A stretch of DNA of 64,000 bases from Methanomassiliicoccaceae archaeon UBA71 (GTDB lineage: Archaea; Thermoplasmatota; Thermoplasmata; Methanomassiliicoccales; Methanomethylophilaceae), in the NCBI GenBank assembly GCA_002504405.1, contig DARO01000004.1:32204-96203 (forward strand), read 5' to 3'. Of the stretch, positions 16,599 through 25,422 are shown piece after piece. Under the pieces are notes generated by a model that did not search any database, was not told the DNA's origin, and saw only the letters and a list, made by a program, of their open reading frames with translations. Each line of letters starts with the position of its first letter. The stretch's first letter is position 1. A program made the position numbers and the translations under genes.

Positions 16599-17838
16599 TG
16601 TCCCTGCTCCCCTTGCCCAGGACCACGGTGTTGAGGCGGTCCGCCCTCAGGATGTCCCCTGCGACCCTCATGACGTCCTCCTCCGTCACGGCATCGATGC
16701 GCGCTAGCCTCTGCTCCAGGGTCTCTGCGGATCCGTTGAGGGCATGGTTTATACCCAGCCTGTAGAGGCGGTGCTCTGTGGATTCCATGCTGCGGACGTT
16801 CGCCCCCTTGACGAGCCTCTTTGCCCTTGCCAGCTCCCCATCCTCGAGACCTTTCTCGAGAAGACCGGAGAGGACCGATGCGACTGTCTCCATGGCCTCG
16901 ACGACGTTCGTTTCCGTGCAGGACATGTACGCCGCCAGAGAGCTGGCGTCGCTGCACTGGGACACGGTCGTGTAGATCGAGTACACCAGCGCCTTCTTCT
17001 CCCTCACGTTCTGGAACAGCCTCGAGCTGGTTCCGGATCCGAGAACAGCACTTAGCATCGACACGGCCATACGGTCGGGATGTGACGCCCCGTAGGCGGG
17101 GAATCCCATCGCTATGTGGTAGTGCTCCGCATCCCCCTTCACGAACCTGTACTCCTGGACGGGAGTCTGCGGGGGCTGGCGCTGGTTCCTGGAGCCGCCG
17201 GCCATGCCGTCGAAGGTCTCCTCTGCCCAGGCGACTGTGCTGTCCAGATCCACCGAGCCCGCGGCATATACGGCGAGGTTGGGTATCCTGTACTTCTCCT
17301 CGTAGTACGCTCTGAGGTCCCCCGATGTCAGTCCGGCGACCACCTTCTCGTCACCACCCTCGTCCTGGGAGAGGGGGTGGCCCCTCCAGAGGGTGGTCTC
17401 GAACAGGTCGTGGATGTAGCTGTCCGGCTCGTTGCGGATCATGCTGAGCTCCTGGAGGACGATCTTCTTCTCCAGCTCGGTGTCCTCGTCGTTGATCTTG
17501 GGATGGGCCACTATATCCCCCACCATATCCATGGCTACGTCCGCTGTCTCCTCTATCGTGATGCCGTAGAACGCGGTCATCTCCCTGCCCGTGAAGGCGT
17601 TGAGCTCCCCTCCTGCGCCCTCCATTATCTTCGCCATCTCGTAGGAGTCCCGGGTCTCCGTCTCCCTGAAGACGGTGTGCTCCAGCAGATGGGAGAGGCC
17701 GAATATCCCCGGATGCTCGTCCCTGGATCCTGTTGCGACGCCGACCATGAAGCCTGCGCTCTGACTGCCCGGGATGCACTCCACTACGACGGGTATCCCG
17801 CCGGATGTGGCCGAAGATGCTATGCTGTGACCGCTCAT
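16564..17838 (-). CDS. M16 family zinc peptidase (insulinase-like)
   Basis: 424 residues with the inverted zinc site HLLEH near residue 50 and ALVYSIYT with GTSSRLFQNVREKKA in the second half. Members are processing proteases that clip small proteins or peptides. Most M16 proteases occur in bacteria and organelles, and archaeal ones are uncommon. It may be an import, but base composition is like its neighbours. The 3' end overlaps the hydrogenase protease gene. Confidence 0.9.
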   Translation of the reverse strand: MSGHSIASSATSGGIPVVVECIPGSQSAGFMVGVATGSRDEHPGIFGLSHLLEHTVFRETETRDSYEMAKIMEGAGGELNAFTGREMTAFYGITIEETADVAMDMVGDIVAHPKINDEDTELEKKIVLQELSMIRNEPDSYIHDLFETTLWRGHPLSQDEGGDEKVVAGLTSGDLRAYYEEKYRIPNLAVYAAGSVDLDSTVAWAEETFDGMAGGSRNQRQPPQTPVQEYRFVKGDAEHYHIAMGFPAYGASHPDRMAVSMLSAVLGSGTSSRLFQNVREKKALVYSIYTTVSQCSDASSLAAYMSCTETNVVEAMETVASVLSGLLEKGLEDGELARAKRLVKGANVRSMESTEHRLYRLGINHALNGSAETLEQRLARIDAVTEEDVMRVAGDILRADRLNTVVLGKGSRDIKKYDSRNLAF

Positions 17839-17889
17839 GCGCCTCCGTAACGGGGCACCAATTAATACCCTTCGTGCGATTACCCAGGC

Positions 17890-18612
17890 ATGGCCATGAA
17901 GACGATAAGGTACTCCGACCCGGGACTGGAGGACCCTGTGGCGATAGTCGGGTTCCCGAGCGTGGGGCTCGTCAGCTCGATCGCGGCCAACTACTATGTG
18001 GGCCAGTTCGACCTGGAGGCGTTCGCCGGGATGTCGTCACCCCAGATGCCGCCATACTGTCTGATTCACAACGGCAAGGCCTACCCCCCGGTGAGATTCT
18101 ACGGGAAGAAGCACACCACCAAGACGGGTAGGGACGCCGTCATCTGCCTTTCGGAGTATGCTCCCAAGGCCGAGGACTGCTACGAGCTGGCACAGTCCGT
18201 GCTGTCCTTCCTGAAGTACAACGGCTGCAGGGACGTCATATGCTTAGAGGGCATACCCCGGAGCAGCGACGAGGACGTTCCCGTGGTGTTCACCTCCGGG
18301 ACGGGCGCATCCAAGATGGCCAAGAAATCCAAGCTTACCGTGATGGAGGGGGGAATGGTCAGAGGTGTCACGGGGGTGATGCTGTACGAGGCCGCATCCT
18401 ACGGCATGGACGTGACAGCGATTATGGCCCCCGCGGCAGCCAACCTCCCCGATCCCGGATCCGCCGCCGCGATAATGCCGGTCATATCTTCGATGGTCCC
18501 TGGGATGAGGGTGAGCACCAAACCGCTCATGGCCGAAGCCGACGAGATACGCAGGCGCATGGAGGAGCAGGAGACCGCCGAGGAAGAGAGGGCATCGCCG
18601 TTCTACGGCTGA
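17890..18612 (+). CDS. PAC2-family proteasome assembly chaperone-like protein
   Basis: 240 residues with VAIVGFPSVGLVSSIAANYYVGQ, the start of the PAC2/DUF75 fold. Eukaryotic members help assemble the 20S proteasome; archaeal homologues are widespread. The C-terminus ends in a charged helix. The ATG at 17890 has a second in-frame ATG two codons later. It is convergent in function with neither neighbour, and is 31 bases ahead of pdaD on the same strand. Confidence 0.88.
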   Translation: MAMKTIRYSDPGLEDPVAIVGFPSVGLVSSIAANYYVGQFDLEAFAGMSSPQMPPYCLIHNGKAYPPVRFYGKKHTTKTGRDAVICLSEYAPKAEDCYELAQSVLSFLKYNGCRDVICLEGIPRSSDEDVPVVFTSGTGASKMAKKSKLTVMEGGMVRGVTGVMLYEAASYGMDVTAIMAPAAANLPDPGSAAAIMPVISSMVPGMRVSTKPLMAEADEIRRRMEEQETAEEERASPFYG

Positions 18613-18643
18613 TGTTTTTATCCTAGATTGGGATGCGGAGGGC

Positions 18644-19117
18644 ATGGAACTTGTGCCCTCCAAATTCTTCATTACCCGCAGTTCGGCGGTCAGCAGCGTT
18701 TCGGACCTCAACGCTTTCGATAAGGCGCTGATAAACGCCGGGATCGGCGAGCAGAACCTAGTCTCGGTGTCCTCCGTGATCCCCAAGGGCGCGGAGCGCG
18801 TGGAGAGGCCCGAGATGCCCATGGGCGCAGTCACCCATTGCGTACTCGCGCAGATGAGGGGGACGGAGGGGGAGACCATCGCTGCGGGAATCGCGTACGC
18901 CTACAGGAAGGATGGGAAGGGAGGATACGTCGCCGAGGGCCACATCCACGGCTCCGCCGAATCTCTCAGGAGAATCCTGACCTGGAAGATGGACGAGATG
19001 GCCGAGATCAGGGGCGTGGAGTTCGACGAGATCCAGTTCGAGGCCGAGGAGCTGGAGATCCCGCTCGACAACTACGGATGCTGCGTGGCGGCCCTGGTTT
19101 TCACGGAGTACCGCTGA
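18644..19117 (+). CDS. pdaD: Pyruvoyl-dependent arginine decarboxylase
   Basis: 157 residues, the normal length. The chain self-cleaves at the conserved Ser-Ser (about Ser43-Ser44 within VSVSSVIPKGA), leaving a pyruvoyl group on the alpha chain. It makes agmatine, the entry point to polyamines and to agmatidine at tRNA-Ile2. It overlaps the next gene by one base (TGATG). Confidence 0.95.
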   Translation: MELVPSKFFITRSSAVSSVSDLNAFDKALINAGIGEQNLVSVSSVIPKGAERVERPEMPMGAVTHCVLAQMRGTEGETIAAGIAYAYRKDGKGGYVAEGHIHGSAESLRRILTWKMDEMAEIRGVEFDEIQFEAEELEIPLDNYGCCVAALVFTEYR

Positions 19118-19551
19118 TGTACGGCCTGGCGCAATGCAGGGTTTGCGGGAAGCCACGCGTGGTGGACCTGTCCAAATCATCGTCCGCCTGTCCCTACTGC
19201 AGCGCCGAGGAAGACACGTCCAAACTTCCGGTATTCTTCAGATCCCCGGACCAGTCCGCCGTCAGAGAGGCCCTGTCCCAGGCAACCGGGTTCACACCTC
19301 CTGACCTCGCCGCCAAGAAGAAGCGCATAGAGCAGGCCGACCCCTACTCGACGATGGTCTACAGATACGAGCACGCGTCCGACCTGGAGGAGAAGATGGA
19401 GATCCTGGCGGAGGGGCTCACCCGCATCAAGGGGACGTTCACCCTCGACGATGTGAGGGAGATCGCCGGGGACAGAGCCGAGAAGATGGTCTCCGCCATG
19501 CTCGACCGCTGCCTCATTTCCGAGGTCAGGATCGGAATCTACAAGGGATGA
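19117..19551 (+). CDS. Zinc-ribbon, winged-helix-like archaeal protein
   Basis: 144 residues. An N-terminal zinc ribbon uses CRVC and CPYC (Cys8, Cys11, Cys28, Cys31). The rest is helical with a possible winged-helix (FTLDDVREIAGDRAEKMVSAML). Similar small archaeal proteins with N-terminal zinc ribbons are of unknown function. It overlaps pdaD by one base, so the two are coexpressed. It ends one base before a convergent gene. Confidence 0.7.
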   Translation: MYGLAQCRVCGKPRVVDLSKSSSACPYCSAEEDTSKLPVFFRSPDQSAVREALSQATGFTPPDLAAKKKRIEQADPYSTMVYRYEHASDLEEKMEILAEGLTRIKGTFTLDDVREIAGDRAEKMVSAMLDRCLISEVRIGIYKG

Positions 19552-19552
19552 C

Positions 19553-20263
19553 TCAGCGAGGCAGATCGTCGCGCTTCCTGCCCTCCATCTTGAGGACCTC
19601 CCTGATTATCTGGGGAAGGCGGATGTACATCACCCTGTAGAAGTAGATGGCGCTGATCACCATCATTACTGCCAGGATGACGTAGTAGAGCGCTCCGCCG
19701 CCGACGCTTATCACAGCATACAGGAGCATGTTGTAGACGATGACTGGGATCATGCTCTGGAGCGCGAACTCCATGACCCTGTGCCTGGCTATCCCCTCGC
19801 CCACCGTGGTCCCGGCCGCGCCTAGCGCGAACGTCATGGACACCGATACTACGAGGAGGAACGCGATGGAGGCCACATCGTAGCTGTCCACCACACCCAA
19901 GGACATGAAGCATAGCCCTGTGGAGTATCCGCTGGACATTCCGAGACCGAGACCGTATCCGTAGAACACCGAGTCCGACTTGCCCCTGAACCTGCGCAGG
20001 TTCATGACGACGACGGTCACCATGACCTCCAACAACCCCACAAGGATCATCAGTATCACGTTGGACAACAGGCCCATCACCCAAGTGACGACCACTAGCA
20101 CTGCCCCCGCGACCATCCCTACTACGAACAGCATGAAGAACGTGGGGTCGCTGAAGAAGGGCTGCTCGACCTTCGGGTAAGTGTAGTCCCTGACAACTAT
20201 GTACATGAACGCCAGAGCCGGTCCTATTCCCAGGACCATCGCGAGGGCCAAAACCCAATCCAT
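19553..20263 (-). CDS. Conserved multi-spanning membrane protein
   Basis: 236 residues with about seven hydrophobic segments and short polar loops. The motif AGTTVGEGIARHRVMEFALQ and RLPQIIREVLKMEGRKRDDLP tail recur in euryarchaea as a membrane protein of unknown role (possibly of the PrsW-like membrane-protease group, though the metal-binding residues of that group are not obvious). The stop lies one base beyond the end of the gene before it on the plus strand. Confidence 0.55.
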   Translation of the reverse strand: MDWVLALAMVLGIGPALAFMYIVVRDYTYPKVEQPFFSDPTFFMLFVVGMVAGAVLVVVTWVMGLLSNVILMILVGLLEVMVTVVVMNLRRFRGKSDSVFYGYGLGLGMSSGYSTGLCFMSLGVVDSYDVASIAFLLVVSVSMTFALGAAGTTVGEGIARHRVMEFALQSMIPVIVYNMLLYAVISVGGGALYYVILAVMMVISAIYFYRVMYIRLPQIIREVLKMEGRKRDDLPR

Positions 20264-20277
20264 GGTGGAAGGAAGGT

Positions 20278-22212
20278 TCAGGGGTTCTTAAGCTTGCTGG
20301 GAACGTCCACGGGATTGCCGCCCATCAGCTTGTCGTAGTAGTGCACGACCATGCAAGACCTCTCGCACCTCCCGCAGGAGTTGCACCTGCCCGGATCCAC
20401 CCTCATCCCGCCGGCTATGGTTATCGCATGGCGCGGGCAGCCCTTCTCGCATATGCCGCATTGGGTGCACATCTGGGCCCTAAGGAGGGCCTTCACGGAC
20501 CTCTCGAATATCGACCTGGCATTCCTCTCGTCTGGCGCGTTGACCGAAACCTGCCCGCCCCCGAACAGCCTCGCCCTGCCAACCGGGAGCCTGAGCAGCG
20601 CTATCTCGTACTCGGGAGAGTACTTGACGTCGCCAACGGTGCGCAGCGCATCCTCCACATAGGAGAAGTCCCTGGATCTGGGCACCGAGACCACGGCCTC
20701 CATCGAGTAGCCCCCCGCGGCGCACGGGGACGCCCCCTTCAGCATCCTGATGGCGAGCCCCGGCTCCGCCTTCGGCCTCAGGTCAACGCCTTCCTCCTCT
20801 GCGATCTGCACCATCTTTGGTGGCAGGACCTTCCACCTCCAGAACCCCATGTCCACGTACTCCTCGGGGAGCCCGCGGGACTCGGCGTATCTGCGCAGGT
20901 AGCCCTCCCACTCCGAGTAGAGCTCCGGATGTATCCTCCCGGTGTTCCTCCACTCGCTCGAAAGACACGACGGGCAGAGGTAGCATCCGATCCTCTCGAA
21001 GTCCCTGTCGTACAGCGGGTTGTACTCCAGGTCATGGGACAGGATGTAGAGCCATACCTCTGCGGCGCTCCACGACCTTATCGGGTTCAGGTTGATCTGG
21101 TTGGGCACGAAGGGGTTCCGGGTGACGAACCCGATCCCCGAGCGGGCATACGACTCCAGCCACCTGTTGCCCTCCACCGTGATGGTCCCCCGGGGGAACT
21201 CCGAGTCTATCAGATCGGTTATCGGACCCAGCTTGCAGACTTTGCAGCACCACCTGAAGTCCTTGGCCGGCGGGCCGAACGCATCCACGTTGTCCTTGAA
21301 GCCGCTGCCGCCTCTGGCTATGTGCAGCCTGTTGCCATGCTCGAGGGCGAATGCCTTCACGTACCTTACCGTCTCCGGGAACTCGAGCCCTGTGTCGATG
21401 TACATCAGGTCCGGCTTGCCGACAGCCTCCGTTGCCAGACCGTACGCCGCAAGGGAGTCCTTCCCTCCGGAGAATGACACCGTCACGGGAAGCCCGCCCG
21501 GGTTCTTCTCCGACATGAAGGCCCTTATCTCCCTGACCGCCTTGCGCTGGATCCTCCTCACATGGTCGCGGTTGGCGTCCGTGAACGTGCGGAGGTCCGA
21601 TTCGACGATGGGCGGGAGATCCGCAGGAGCGTTCAGGTCGCGTATCTTCACCGCGCGCTCGGCACCCCCCATCTCCTGACTGTCGCACAGCGCTACGCCA
21701 GGACCTACCTTCTGACCCTTCCTCAGGATGAGCGGGTCGCCCTTGGAGAACGGGCCCTTCACATCCGTGATGTTGGCACCGGGCACTATCTTGCCCTTCA
21801 GGTGGCCAGACATCCCGCCGAAGGCCACGACGTTCTTGACGGCGGACGATGCGAAAAGATCCGCTCCGGGCTGCCTTATCTCAAGGACCATGCGGTCGAG
21901 GCGCATATCGAACCTGGCGACCCCCAGCACGCGCCCGCCGGCGATGATCTCATCCGTGCGGTCCTCCCCCGGGACCTTGTTGAGGAACATCATCCTTCCG
22001 CGCAGCGGAGCGTCGGTTCCGAAGGCCTCCCTGAACAGGGACAGGATCATGTCCACGCTGTCGCCCATGCACGGGCGTATGTCGCCGGGGCTGTTGATCC
22101 TGAATCCCCTGCCCTCGGATCCGCACATAGAGCAGGCGTCCCCCAGCACGAGGGTCCCGCATCCGTCGCACCATCTGCAGTCCTCCTTGCCGTGGGCTAT
22201 GTTCCTCGCCAT
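20278..22212 (-). CDS. PAPS-reductase-like PP-loop enzyme with zinc ribbon, PUA and 2x[4Fe-4S] ferredoxin domains
   Basis: 644 residues. The N-terminal zinc ribbon (CRWCDGCG...CSMCG) is followed by a PUA domain (about 100-190, GDPLILRKGQKVGPGVALC), a PP-loop ATP-pyrophosphatase (SFSGGKDSLAAYGL, about residue 245) and a C-terminal ferredoxin with CTQCGICEKGCP and CNSCGRCERSC. The layout suggests RNA-bound (PUA) sulfur or phosphosulfate chemistry with electrons from the iron-sulfur clusters. Methanogens carry such fusions, but I know of no settled function. The ATG at 22212 is preceded by a TATA-like TTATTAA; the frame stays open upstream but runs against the M50 gene. Confidence 0.82.
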   Translation of the reverse strand: MARNIAHGKEDCRWCDGCGTLVLGDACSMCGSEGRGFRINSPGDIRPCMGDSVDMILSLFREAFGTDAPLRGRMMFLNKVPGEDRTDEIIAGGRVLGVARFDMRLDRMVLEIRQPGADLFASSAVKNVVAFGGMSGHLKGKIVPGANITDVKGPFSKGDPLILRKGQKVGPGVALCDSQEMGGAERAVKIRDLNAPADLPPIVESDLRTFTDANRDHVRRIQRKAVREIRAFMSEKNPGGLPVTVSFSGGKDSLAAYGLATEAVGKPDLMYIDTGLEFPETVRYVKAFALEHGNRLHIARGGSGFKDNVDAFGPPAKDFRWCCKVCKLGPITDLIDSEFPRGTITVEGNRWLESYARSGIGFVTRNPFVPNQINLNPIRSWSAAEVWLYILSHDLEYNPLYDRDFERIGCYLCPSCLSSEWRNTGRIHPELYSEWEGYLRRYAESRGLPEEYVDMGFWRWKVLPPKMVQIAEEEGVDLRPKAEPGLAIRMLKGASPCAAGGYSMEAVVSVPRSRDFSYVEDALRTVGDVKYSPEYEIALLRLPVGRARLFGGGQVSVNAPDERNARSIFERSVKALLRAQMCTQCGICEKGCPRHAITIAGGMRVDPGRCNSCGRCERSCMVVHYYDKLMGGNPVDVPSKLKNP

Positions 22213-22263
22213 GCCGAAGCATCCTGCTTCATATTTATTAAGGGTGAGCCTGTACACCGGCGC

Positions 22264-22980
22264 ATGGAGGATCGCTACGAGATCCATGTGAACCCCGGTT
22301 TCGGGAAGAAGCGCTTCAGCCGGCAGGAGCTCCTCGACATAGCGGTGTCGATGCTCGTCCTCGGCGTCGCCTTCGCAATACTGTACCGCAGCGGCACCGT
22401 GATGGACTGCTTGAGATACCACCTCGGGGACACCCTCTGCTGGCTCGGCCTCATCGCCATATGCCTGTGCCTGGTGTTCTTCAGCTTCCTCCTTCACGAG
22501 CTGGGACACAAGTTCGTCGCTCAGAAGTACGGGCTGTGGTCCGAGTTCCGCATGTACCCGATGGGGCTCGTGCTGACCATCGTCACTGCGTTCCTCGGAT
22601 TCCTGTTCGCCGCACCCGGAGCCGTCTACATCCGCGGCAACATGAGCGATGACACCAACGGCAAGGTCAGCATCGCCGGCCCCGCGGTGAACATCGTCCT
22701 GGCCGTGGCCGCGATCGCGGGGCTTGTCGCCGTCCATGGGTCCATGGGGGACGTCGTGTTCCTCCATGACATGAGCCTGCTGGTGTACGTCGTACTGATG
22801 ATGATGGCATCCCTGAACGCGTTCCTCGCGCTGTTCAACCTGCTGCCGATCCCGCCTCTGGACGGGTCGAAGATAATCAAGTGGAACTCCGCCGTATGGG
22901 TCGCGACGATTGCCGTGTCGGCCCTGCTGCTGGCCTACATCTACCTCTGGGCGCCATCCGTGGCGTACTACCCGTTCTGA
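22264..22980 (+). CDS. M50-family membrane metalloprotease (site-2-protease-like)
   Basis: 238 residues with about six membrane spans. The catalytic HELGHKF (about residue 80) and the third zinc ligand NLLPIPPLDG fit the site-2 protease fold, which cuts proteins inside the membrane. The ATG at 22264 lies in a short divergent promoter with the PAPS-reductase-like gene. The substrate is unknown, and no anti-sigma system exists in archaea. Confidence 0.92.
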   Translation: MEDRYEIHVNPGFGKKRFSRQELLDIAVSMLVLGVAFAILYRSGTVMDCLRYHLGDTLCWLGLIAICLCLVFFSFLLHELGHKFVAQKYGLWSEFRMYPMGLVLTIVTAFLGFLFAAPGAVYIRGNMSDDTNGKVSIAGPAVNIVLAVAAIAGLVAVHGSMGDVVFLHDMSLLVYVVLMMMASLNAFLALFNLLPIPPLDGSKIIKWNSAVWVATIAVSALLLAYIYLWAPSVAYYPF

Positions 22981-22987
22981 GAATAGA

Positions 22988-23022
22988 CCGGCCCGCCGGC
23001 TTACGGCCGGCGGGACCGTTTT
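22988..23022 (+). terminator. Terminator between M50 protease and FAD oxidoreductase
   Basis: The stem CCCGCCGGC-TTAC-GGCCGGCGGG (about 22992-23014) is followed by GTTTT. It lies just past the M50 stop codon, between convergent genes. Confidence 0.65.
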
Positions 23023-23058
23023 GATAAAGTTAAAGTGCCGGGGCAACCCCCGGCGGTT

Positions 23059-24492
23059 TCACATGAAATCGGGGCAGGGGTACCTCAGGTTCCTGAGGAT
23101 GCTGCCCTCCCACTGCTCCAGCTTCCCGGGGTTCAGGATGTTCTCCGGGTCCATCGCCTTCTTGATGGCCCTGATCGAGGACAGCTCGGACTGCCTCTCC
23201 TTCATGAAGTTGGGGGCCTTGGAGATCCCGACGCCATGCTCGCCGGTAACTGTGCCGCCCAGCTCTATGCATACATCGAAGATCTCGTCCACGGCCTTGA
23301 CGCCCCTCTCCCACTCGTCCTTGTCCAGGGGGTCGATGACCATCTTGGTGTGGAGGTTCCCGTCGGAAGCGTGCCCATATGTAGCGATCGTCACGTTGTA
23401 CTTGGCTGCGATCTCCTGGAAGGCCTTGACGGCCTCGGGCACCTGGGACACGGAGACGCCCATGTCGTCCGCCAGGGAGACGCAGGCGCACCCGGGCTTC
23501 AGGGCGGACAGGGAGGTCATCACCGACTTCCTCGCATCGGTCCACTGGGCTATGAGCTTCTTGTCCTTGGTGGGCATGACGGCGACGGCGCCGATGCCCC
23601 TCGCGACCTCGTCCACGATGGCGAGGTCCCTGTCGATGACCTCGTCGGTCTCCCCATCGACCTCGACGATGCACAGGGCACCGGCATCGGGAAGAGGGTT
23701 GCCGCGGGCCTTGTTGACTGCGGTTATGCTGATGCTGTCCATGAGCTCGCAGGATGCCGGGATCAGGGGCTTGGCTATGATGGCCGATATGCACCTTCCA
23801 GCATCCTCCACGGTGTTGAATGCGACGAGGCAGGAGGCGGACTTCTTCGGCTTGGTCGTGAGCTTAAGCGTGACCTCCGTGATCACCCCCAGTGTACCCT
23901 CGGAGCCGCAAAGGAGGCGGGCCAGCTGGTATCCAGAGGAGTCCTTTATGGTCCTGGTGCCGCAACGGACGATCTCGCCGTCGGCCTTTACGAACGTGAG
24001 CCCCATGACGAAATCCCTGGTGGCCCCGTACTTGACCGCACGCATACCGGACGCGTTGTTGGCGACCATCCCTCCGATCTGGCAGGCCTCCGCCGAACCG
24101 GGGGAGGGCGGGAAGAAGAAGCCGTACTTGGCAAGCTCGTCGTTGAGGTCGTTGTAGACGCACCCGGCCTCGACATCGACCCAGAGGTCTGCCACGCTGA
24201 CCTTCTTGACCTTGTTCATCCTCTGCATGGCCATGACGATGCCGCCCTTGATGGGGACGGCGGACCCGCAGAGGCCTGTCCCGGCACCCCTCGGGGTGAC
24301 GGGGATCTTGTTGGCGTAAGCGACCTTCATGATCTCCGATACCTGCTCGGTGGTCCTGGGCTGGACGACCATGTCCGGAGTGTTGTGGAATATGGAAGCG
24401 TCGAAACCGTAGGTGTAGCATATTGCGGGGTCTACCGAGTAGCCCTCCTTGCCCACGATCTTCTCGATCTGGTCGATGATACTCTGGTCCAT
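23059..24492 (-). CDS. FAD-binding oxidoreductase, GlcD/D-lactate dehydrogenase family
   Basis: 477 residues. The FAD-binding PRGAGTGLCGSAVPIKGG motif and the C-terminal YGHASDGNLHTKMV and GGTVTGEHGVGISK are shared with glycolate oxidase GlcD and D-lactate dehydrogenase. It would oxidise a 2-hydroxy acid. No iron-sulfur partner (GlcF) is adjacent. The ATG at 24492 is chosen over a further upstream GTG-like extension. The region upstream (24545-24690) can fold into strong stems, which may form part of its leader. Confidence 0.9.
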   Translation of the reverse strand: MDQSIIDQIEKIVGKEGYSVDPAICYTYGFDASIFHNTPDMVVQPRTTEQVSEIMKVAYANKIPVTPRGAGTGLCGSAVPIKGGIVMAMQRMNKVKKVSVADLWVDVEAGCVYNDLNDELAKYGFFFPPSPGSAEACQIGGMVANNASGMRAVKYGATRDFVMGLTFVKADGEIVRCGTRTIKDSSGYQLARLLCGSEGTLGVITEVTLKLTTKPKKSASCLVAFNTVEDAGRCISAIIAKPLIPASCELMDSISITAVNKARGNPLPDAGALCIVEVDGETDEVIDRDLAIVDEVARGIGAVAVMPTKDKKLIAQWTDARKSVMTSLSALKPGCACVSLADDMGVSVSQVPEAVKAFQEIAAKYNVTIATYGHASDGNLHTKMVIDPLDKDEWERGVKAVDEIFDVCIELGGTVTGEHGVGISKAPNFMKERQSELSSIRAIKKAMDPENILNPGKLEQWEGSILRNLRYPCPDFM

Positions 24493-24559
24493 TTGAGCAC
24501 CTCTGAATCTCACTCGCGATTGCCACGACACCATAAATAGATGATTGCGGAGACGGGAG

Positions 24560-24665
24560 GTTTGAACCTCGATTAGGATGCGGCATGTCCCAGCGATGCT
24601 CCCGCCTGCGTCCGAGATGCTGCATGGGGGCGTATAGCCAGCATCGGACGCGGTAGGGGGATCGC
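24560..24665 (-). ncRNA. Candidate structured RNA or glcD-like leader
   Basis: On the minus strand a 13-pair stem with one two-base bulge can form (GCGTCCGA.TGCTG against CAGCAT.TCGGACGC, loop of 16), followed by a second stem (GGCGGGAG against CTCCCGTC) enclosing a small hairpin (GAGGTT/AACCTC). TATA-like TGATATAAATAAGC lies upstream at 24688-24700 and the FAD oxidoreductase start is downstream. It could be a leader or free RNA; I cannot name a known family. Confidence 0.35.
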
Positions 24666-24714
24666 GTCGACGGTGCGCCTTCGCTTATTTATATCATGAT
24701 GTTTTCCAACATTC

Positions 24715-25341
24715 ATGAAATCCGTGATTGTTCTTCTCGGACCCCCGGGATCCGGAAAAGGGACCCAGGGTGAGAAACTCAGCGAGGAGCTCGGCTACAC
24801 CAGGCTCTCCACCGGCGACATGCTTCGCGAGGCCGTCCGCAACGGAACGGAGCTCGGGAAGAAGGCCAAGGAGTACATGGACTCCGGAGCTCTCGTCCCC
24901 AACGACCTGATCATCGGCCTCATGAAGGAGAAGATCGCCCAGGCGAAGGGAGGGGTCATCCTCGATGGGTTCCCCAGGACCGTGGAGCAGGCGGACGCAC
25001 TCGCCGAGCAGCTGGACGTCGACCTTGCGCTCAACCTCGACGTCGCCGACGAGGAGCTCATCACCAGGCTCACGAAGAGGCGCTCCTGCCCCCAGTGCAA
25101 CGCCGTTTACCACCTTGTCTACAACCCTCCGAAGTCCGAGGGAGTCTGCGACAAGTGCGGTTCCGCGCTCTACCAGAGGGACGATGACAAGGAGGAGACC
25201 GTCACCAACAGGCTTAAGGTCTACCGCGAGAACACCATGCCCCTCATCGCCTACTACGAGAAGAAGGGCACGCTCGTGACGATCCCCGGCGTCGGCTCCA
25301 TCGACGAGATCTACTCCAAGGTCGAGAAGGCCGTTCAGTGA
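24715..25341 (+). CDS. adk: Adenylate kinase (bacterial type, zinc-finger lid)
   Basis: 208 residues. It keeps AMP/ADP/ATP balance. Walker A GPPGSGKGTQ is at the N-terminus and the lid carries a four-cysteine zinc site (CPQC...CDKCG). The type is that of bacteria and some euryarchaea, not the archaeal AdkA type normally found next to secY. A TATA (TTATTTATATC, about 24687-24697) precedes the ATG by a leaderless distance. A terminator follows at 25356. Confidence 0.96.
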   Translation: MKSVIVLLGPPGSGKGTQGEKLSEELGYTRLSTGDMLREAVRNGTELGKKAKEYMDSGALVPNDLIIGLMKEKIAQAKGGVILDGFPRTVEQADALAEQLDVDLALNLDVADEELITRLTKRRSCPQCNAVYHLVYNPPKSEGVCDKCGSALYQRDDDKEETVTNRLKVYRENTMPLIAYYEKKGTLVTIPGVGSIDEIYSKVEKAVQ

Positions 25342-25355
25342 TCTAAACCATCACA

Positions 25356-25382
25356 GCCCGGGGTACGCCCCGGGCATCTTTT
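25356..25382 (+). terminator. Terminator after adk
   Basis: GCCCGGGG-TAC-GCCCCGGGC stem (25356-25375) followed by TCTTTT. It lies 15 bases past the adk stop codon. Confidence 0.75.
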
Positions 25383-25422
25383 CCCCAACCATTGTTTATA
25401 CTCGCCACGACGATAGGCCCGC

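Noticed and set aside
21562..22263. N-terminal extension of the M50 protease frame
   Set aside because: It overlaps the PAPS-reductase-like gene antisense; the protease domain starts at 22264 with its own promoter.
24540..24610. tRNA-like 3' end (GAGGTTCAAACCTC) that could be tRNA-Pyl or a broken tRNA
   Set aside because: The acceptor stem does not pair with a matching 5' strand, the T-stem is poor and there is no encoded CCA; treated as part of a structured region only.
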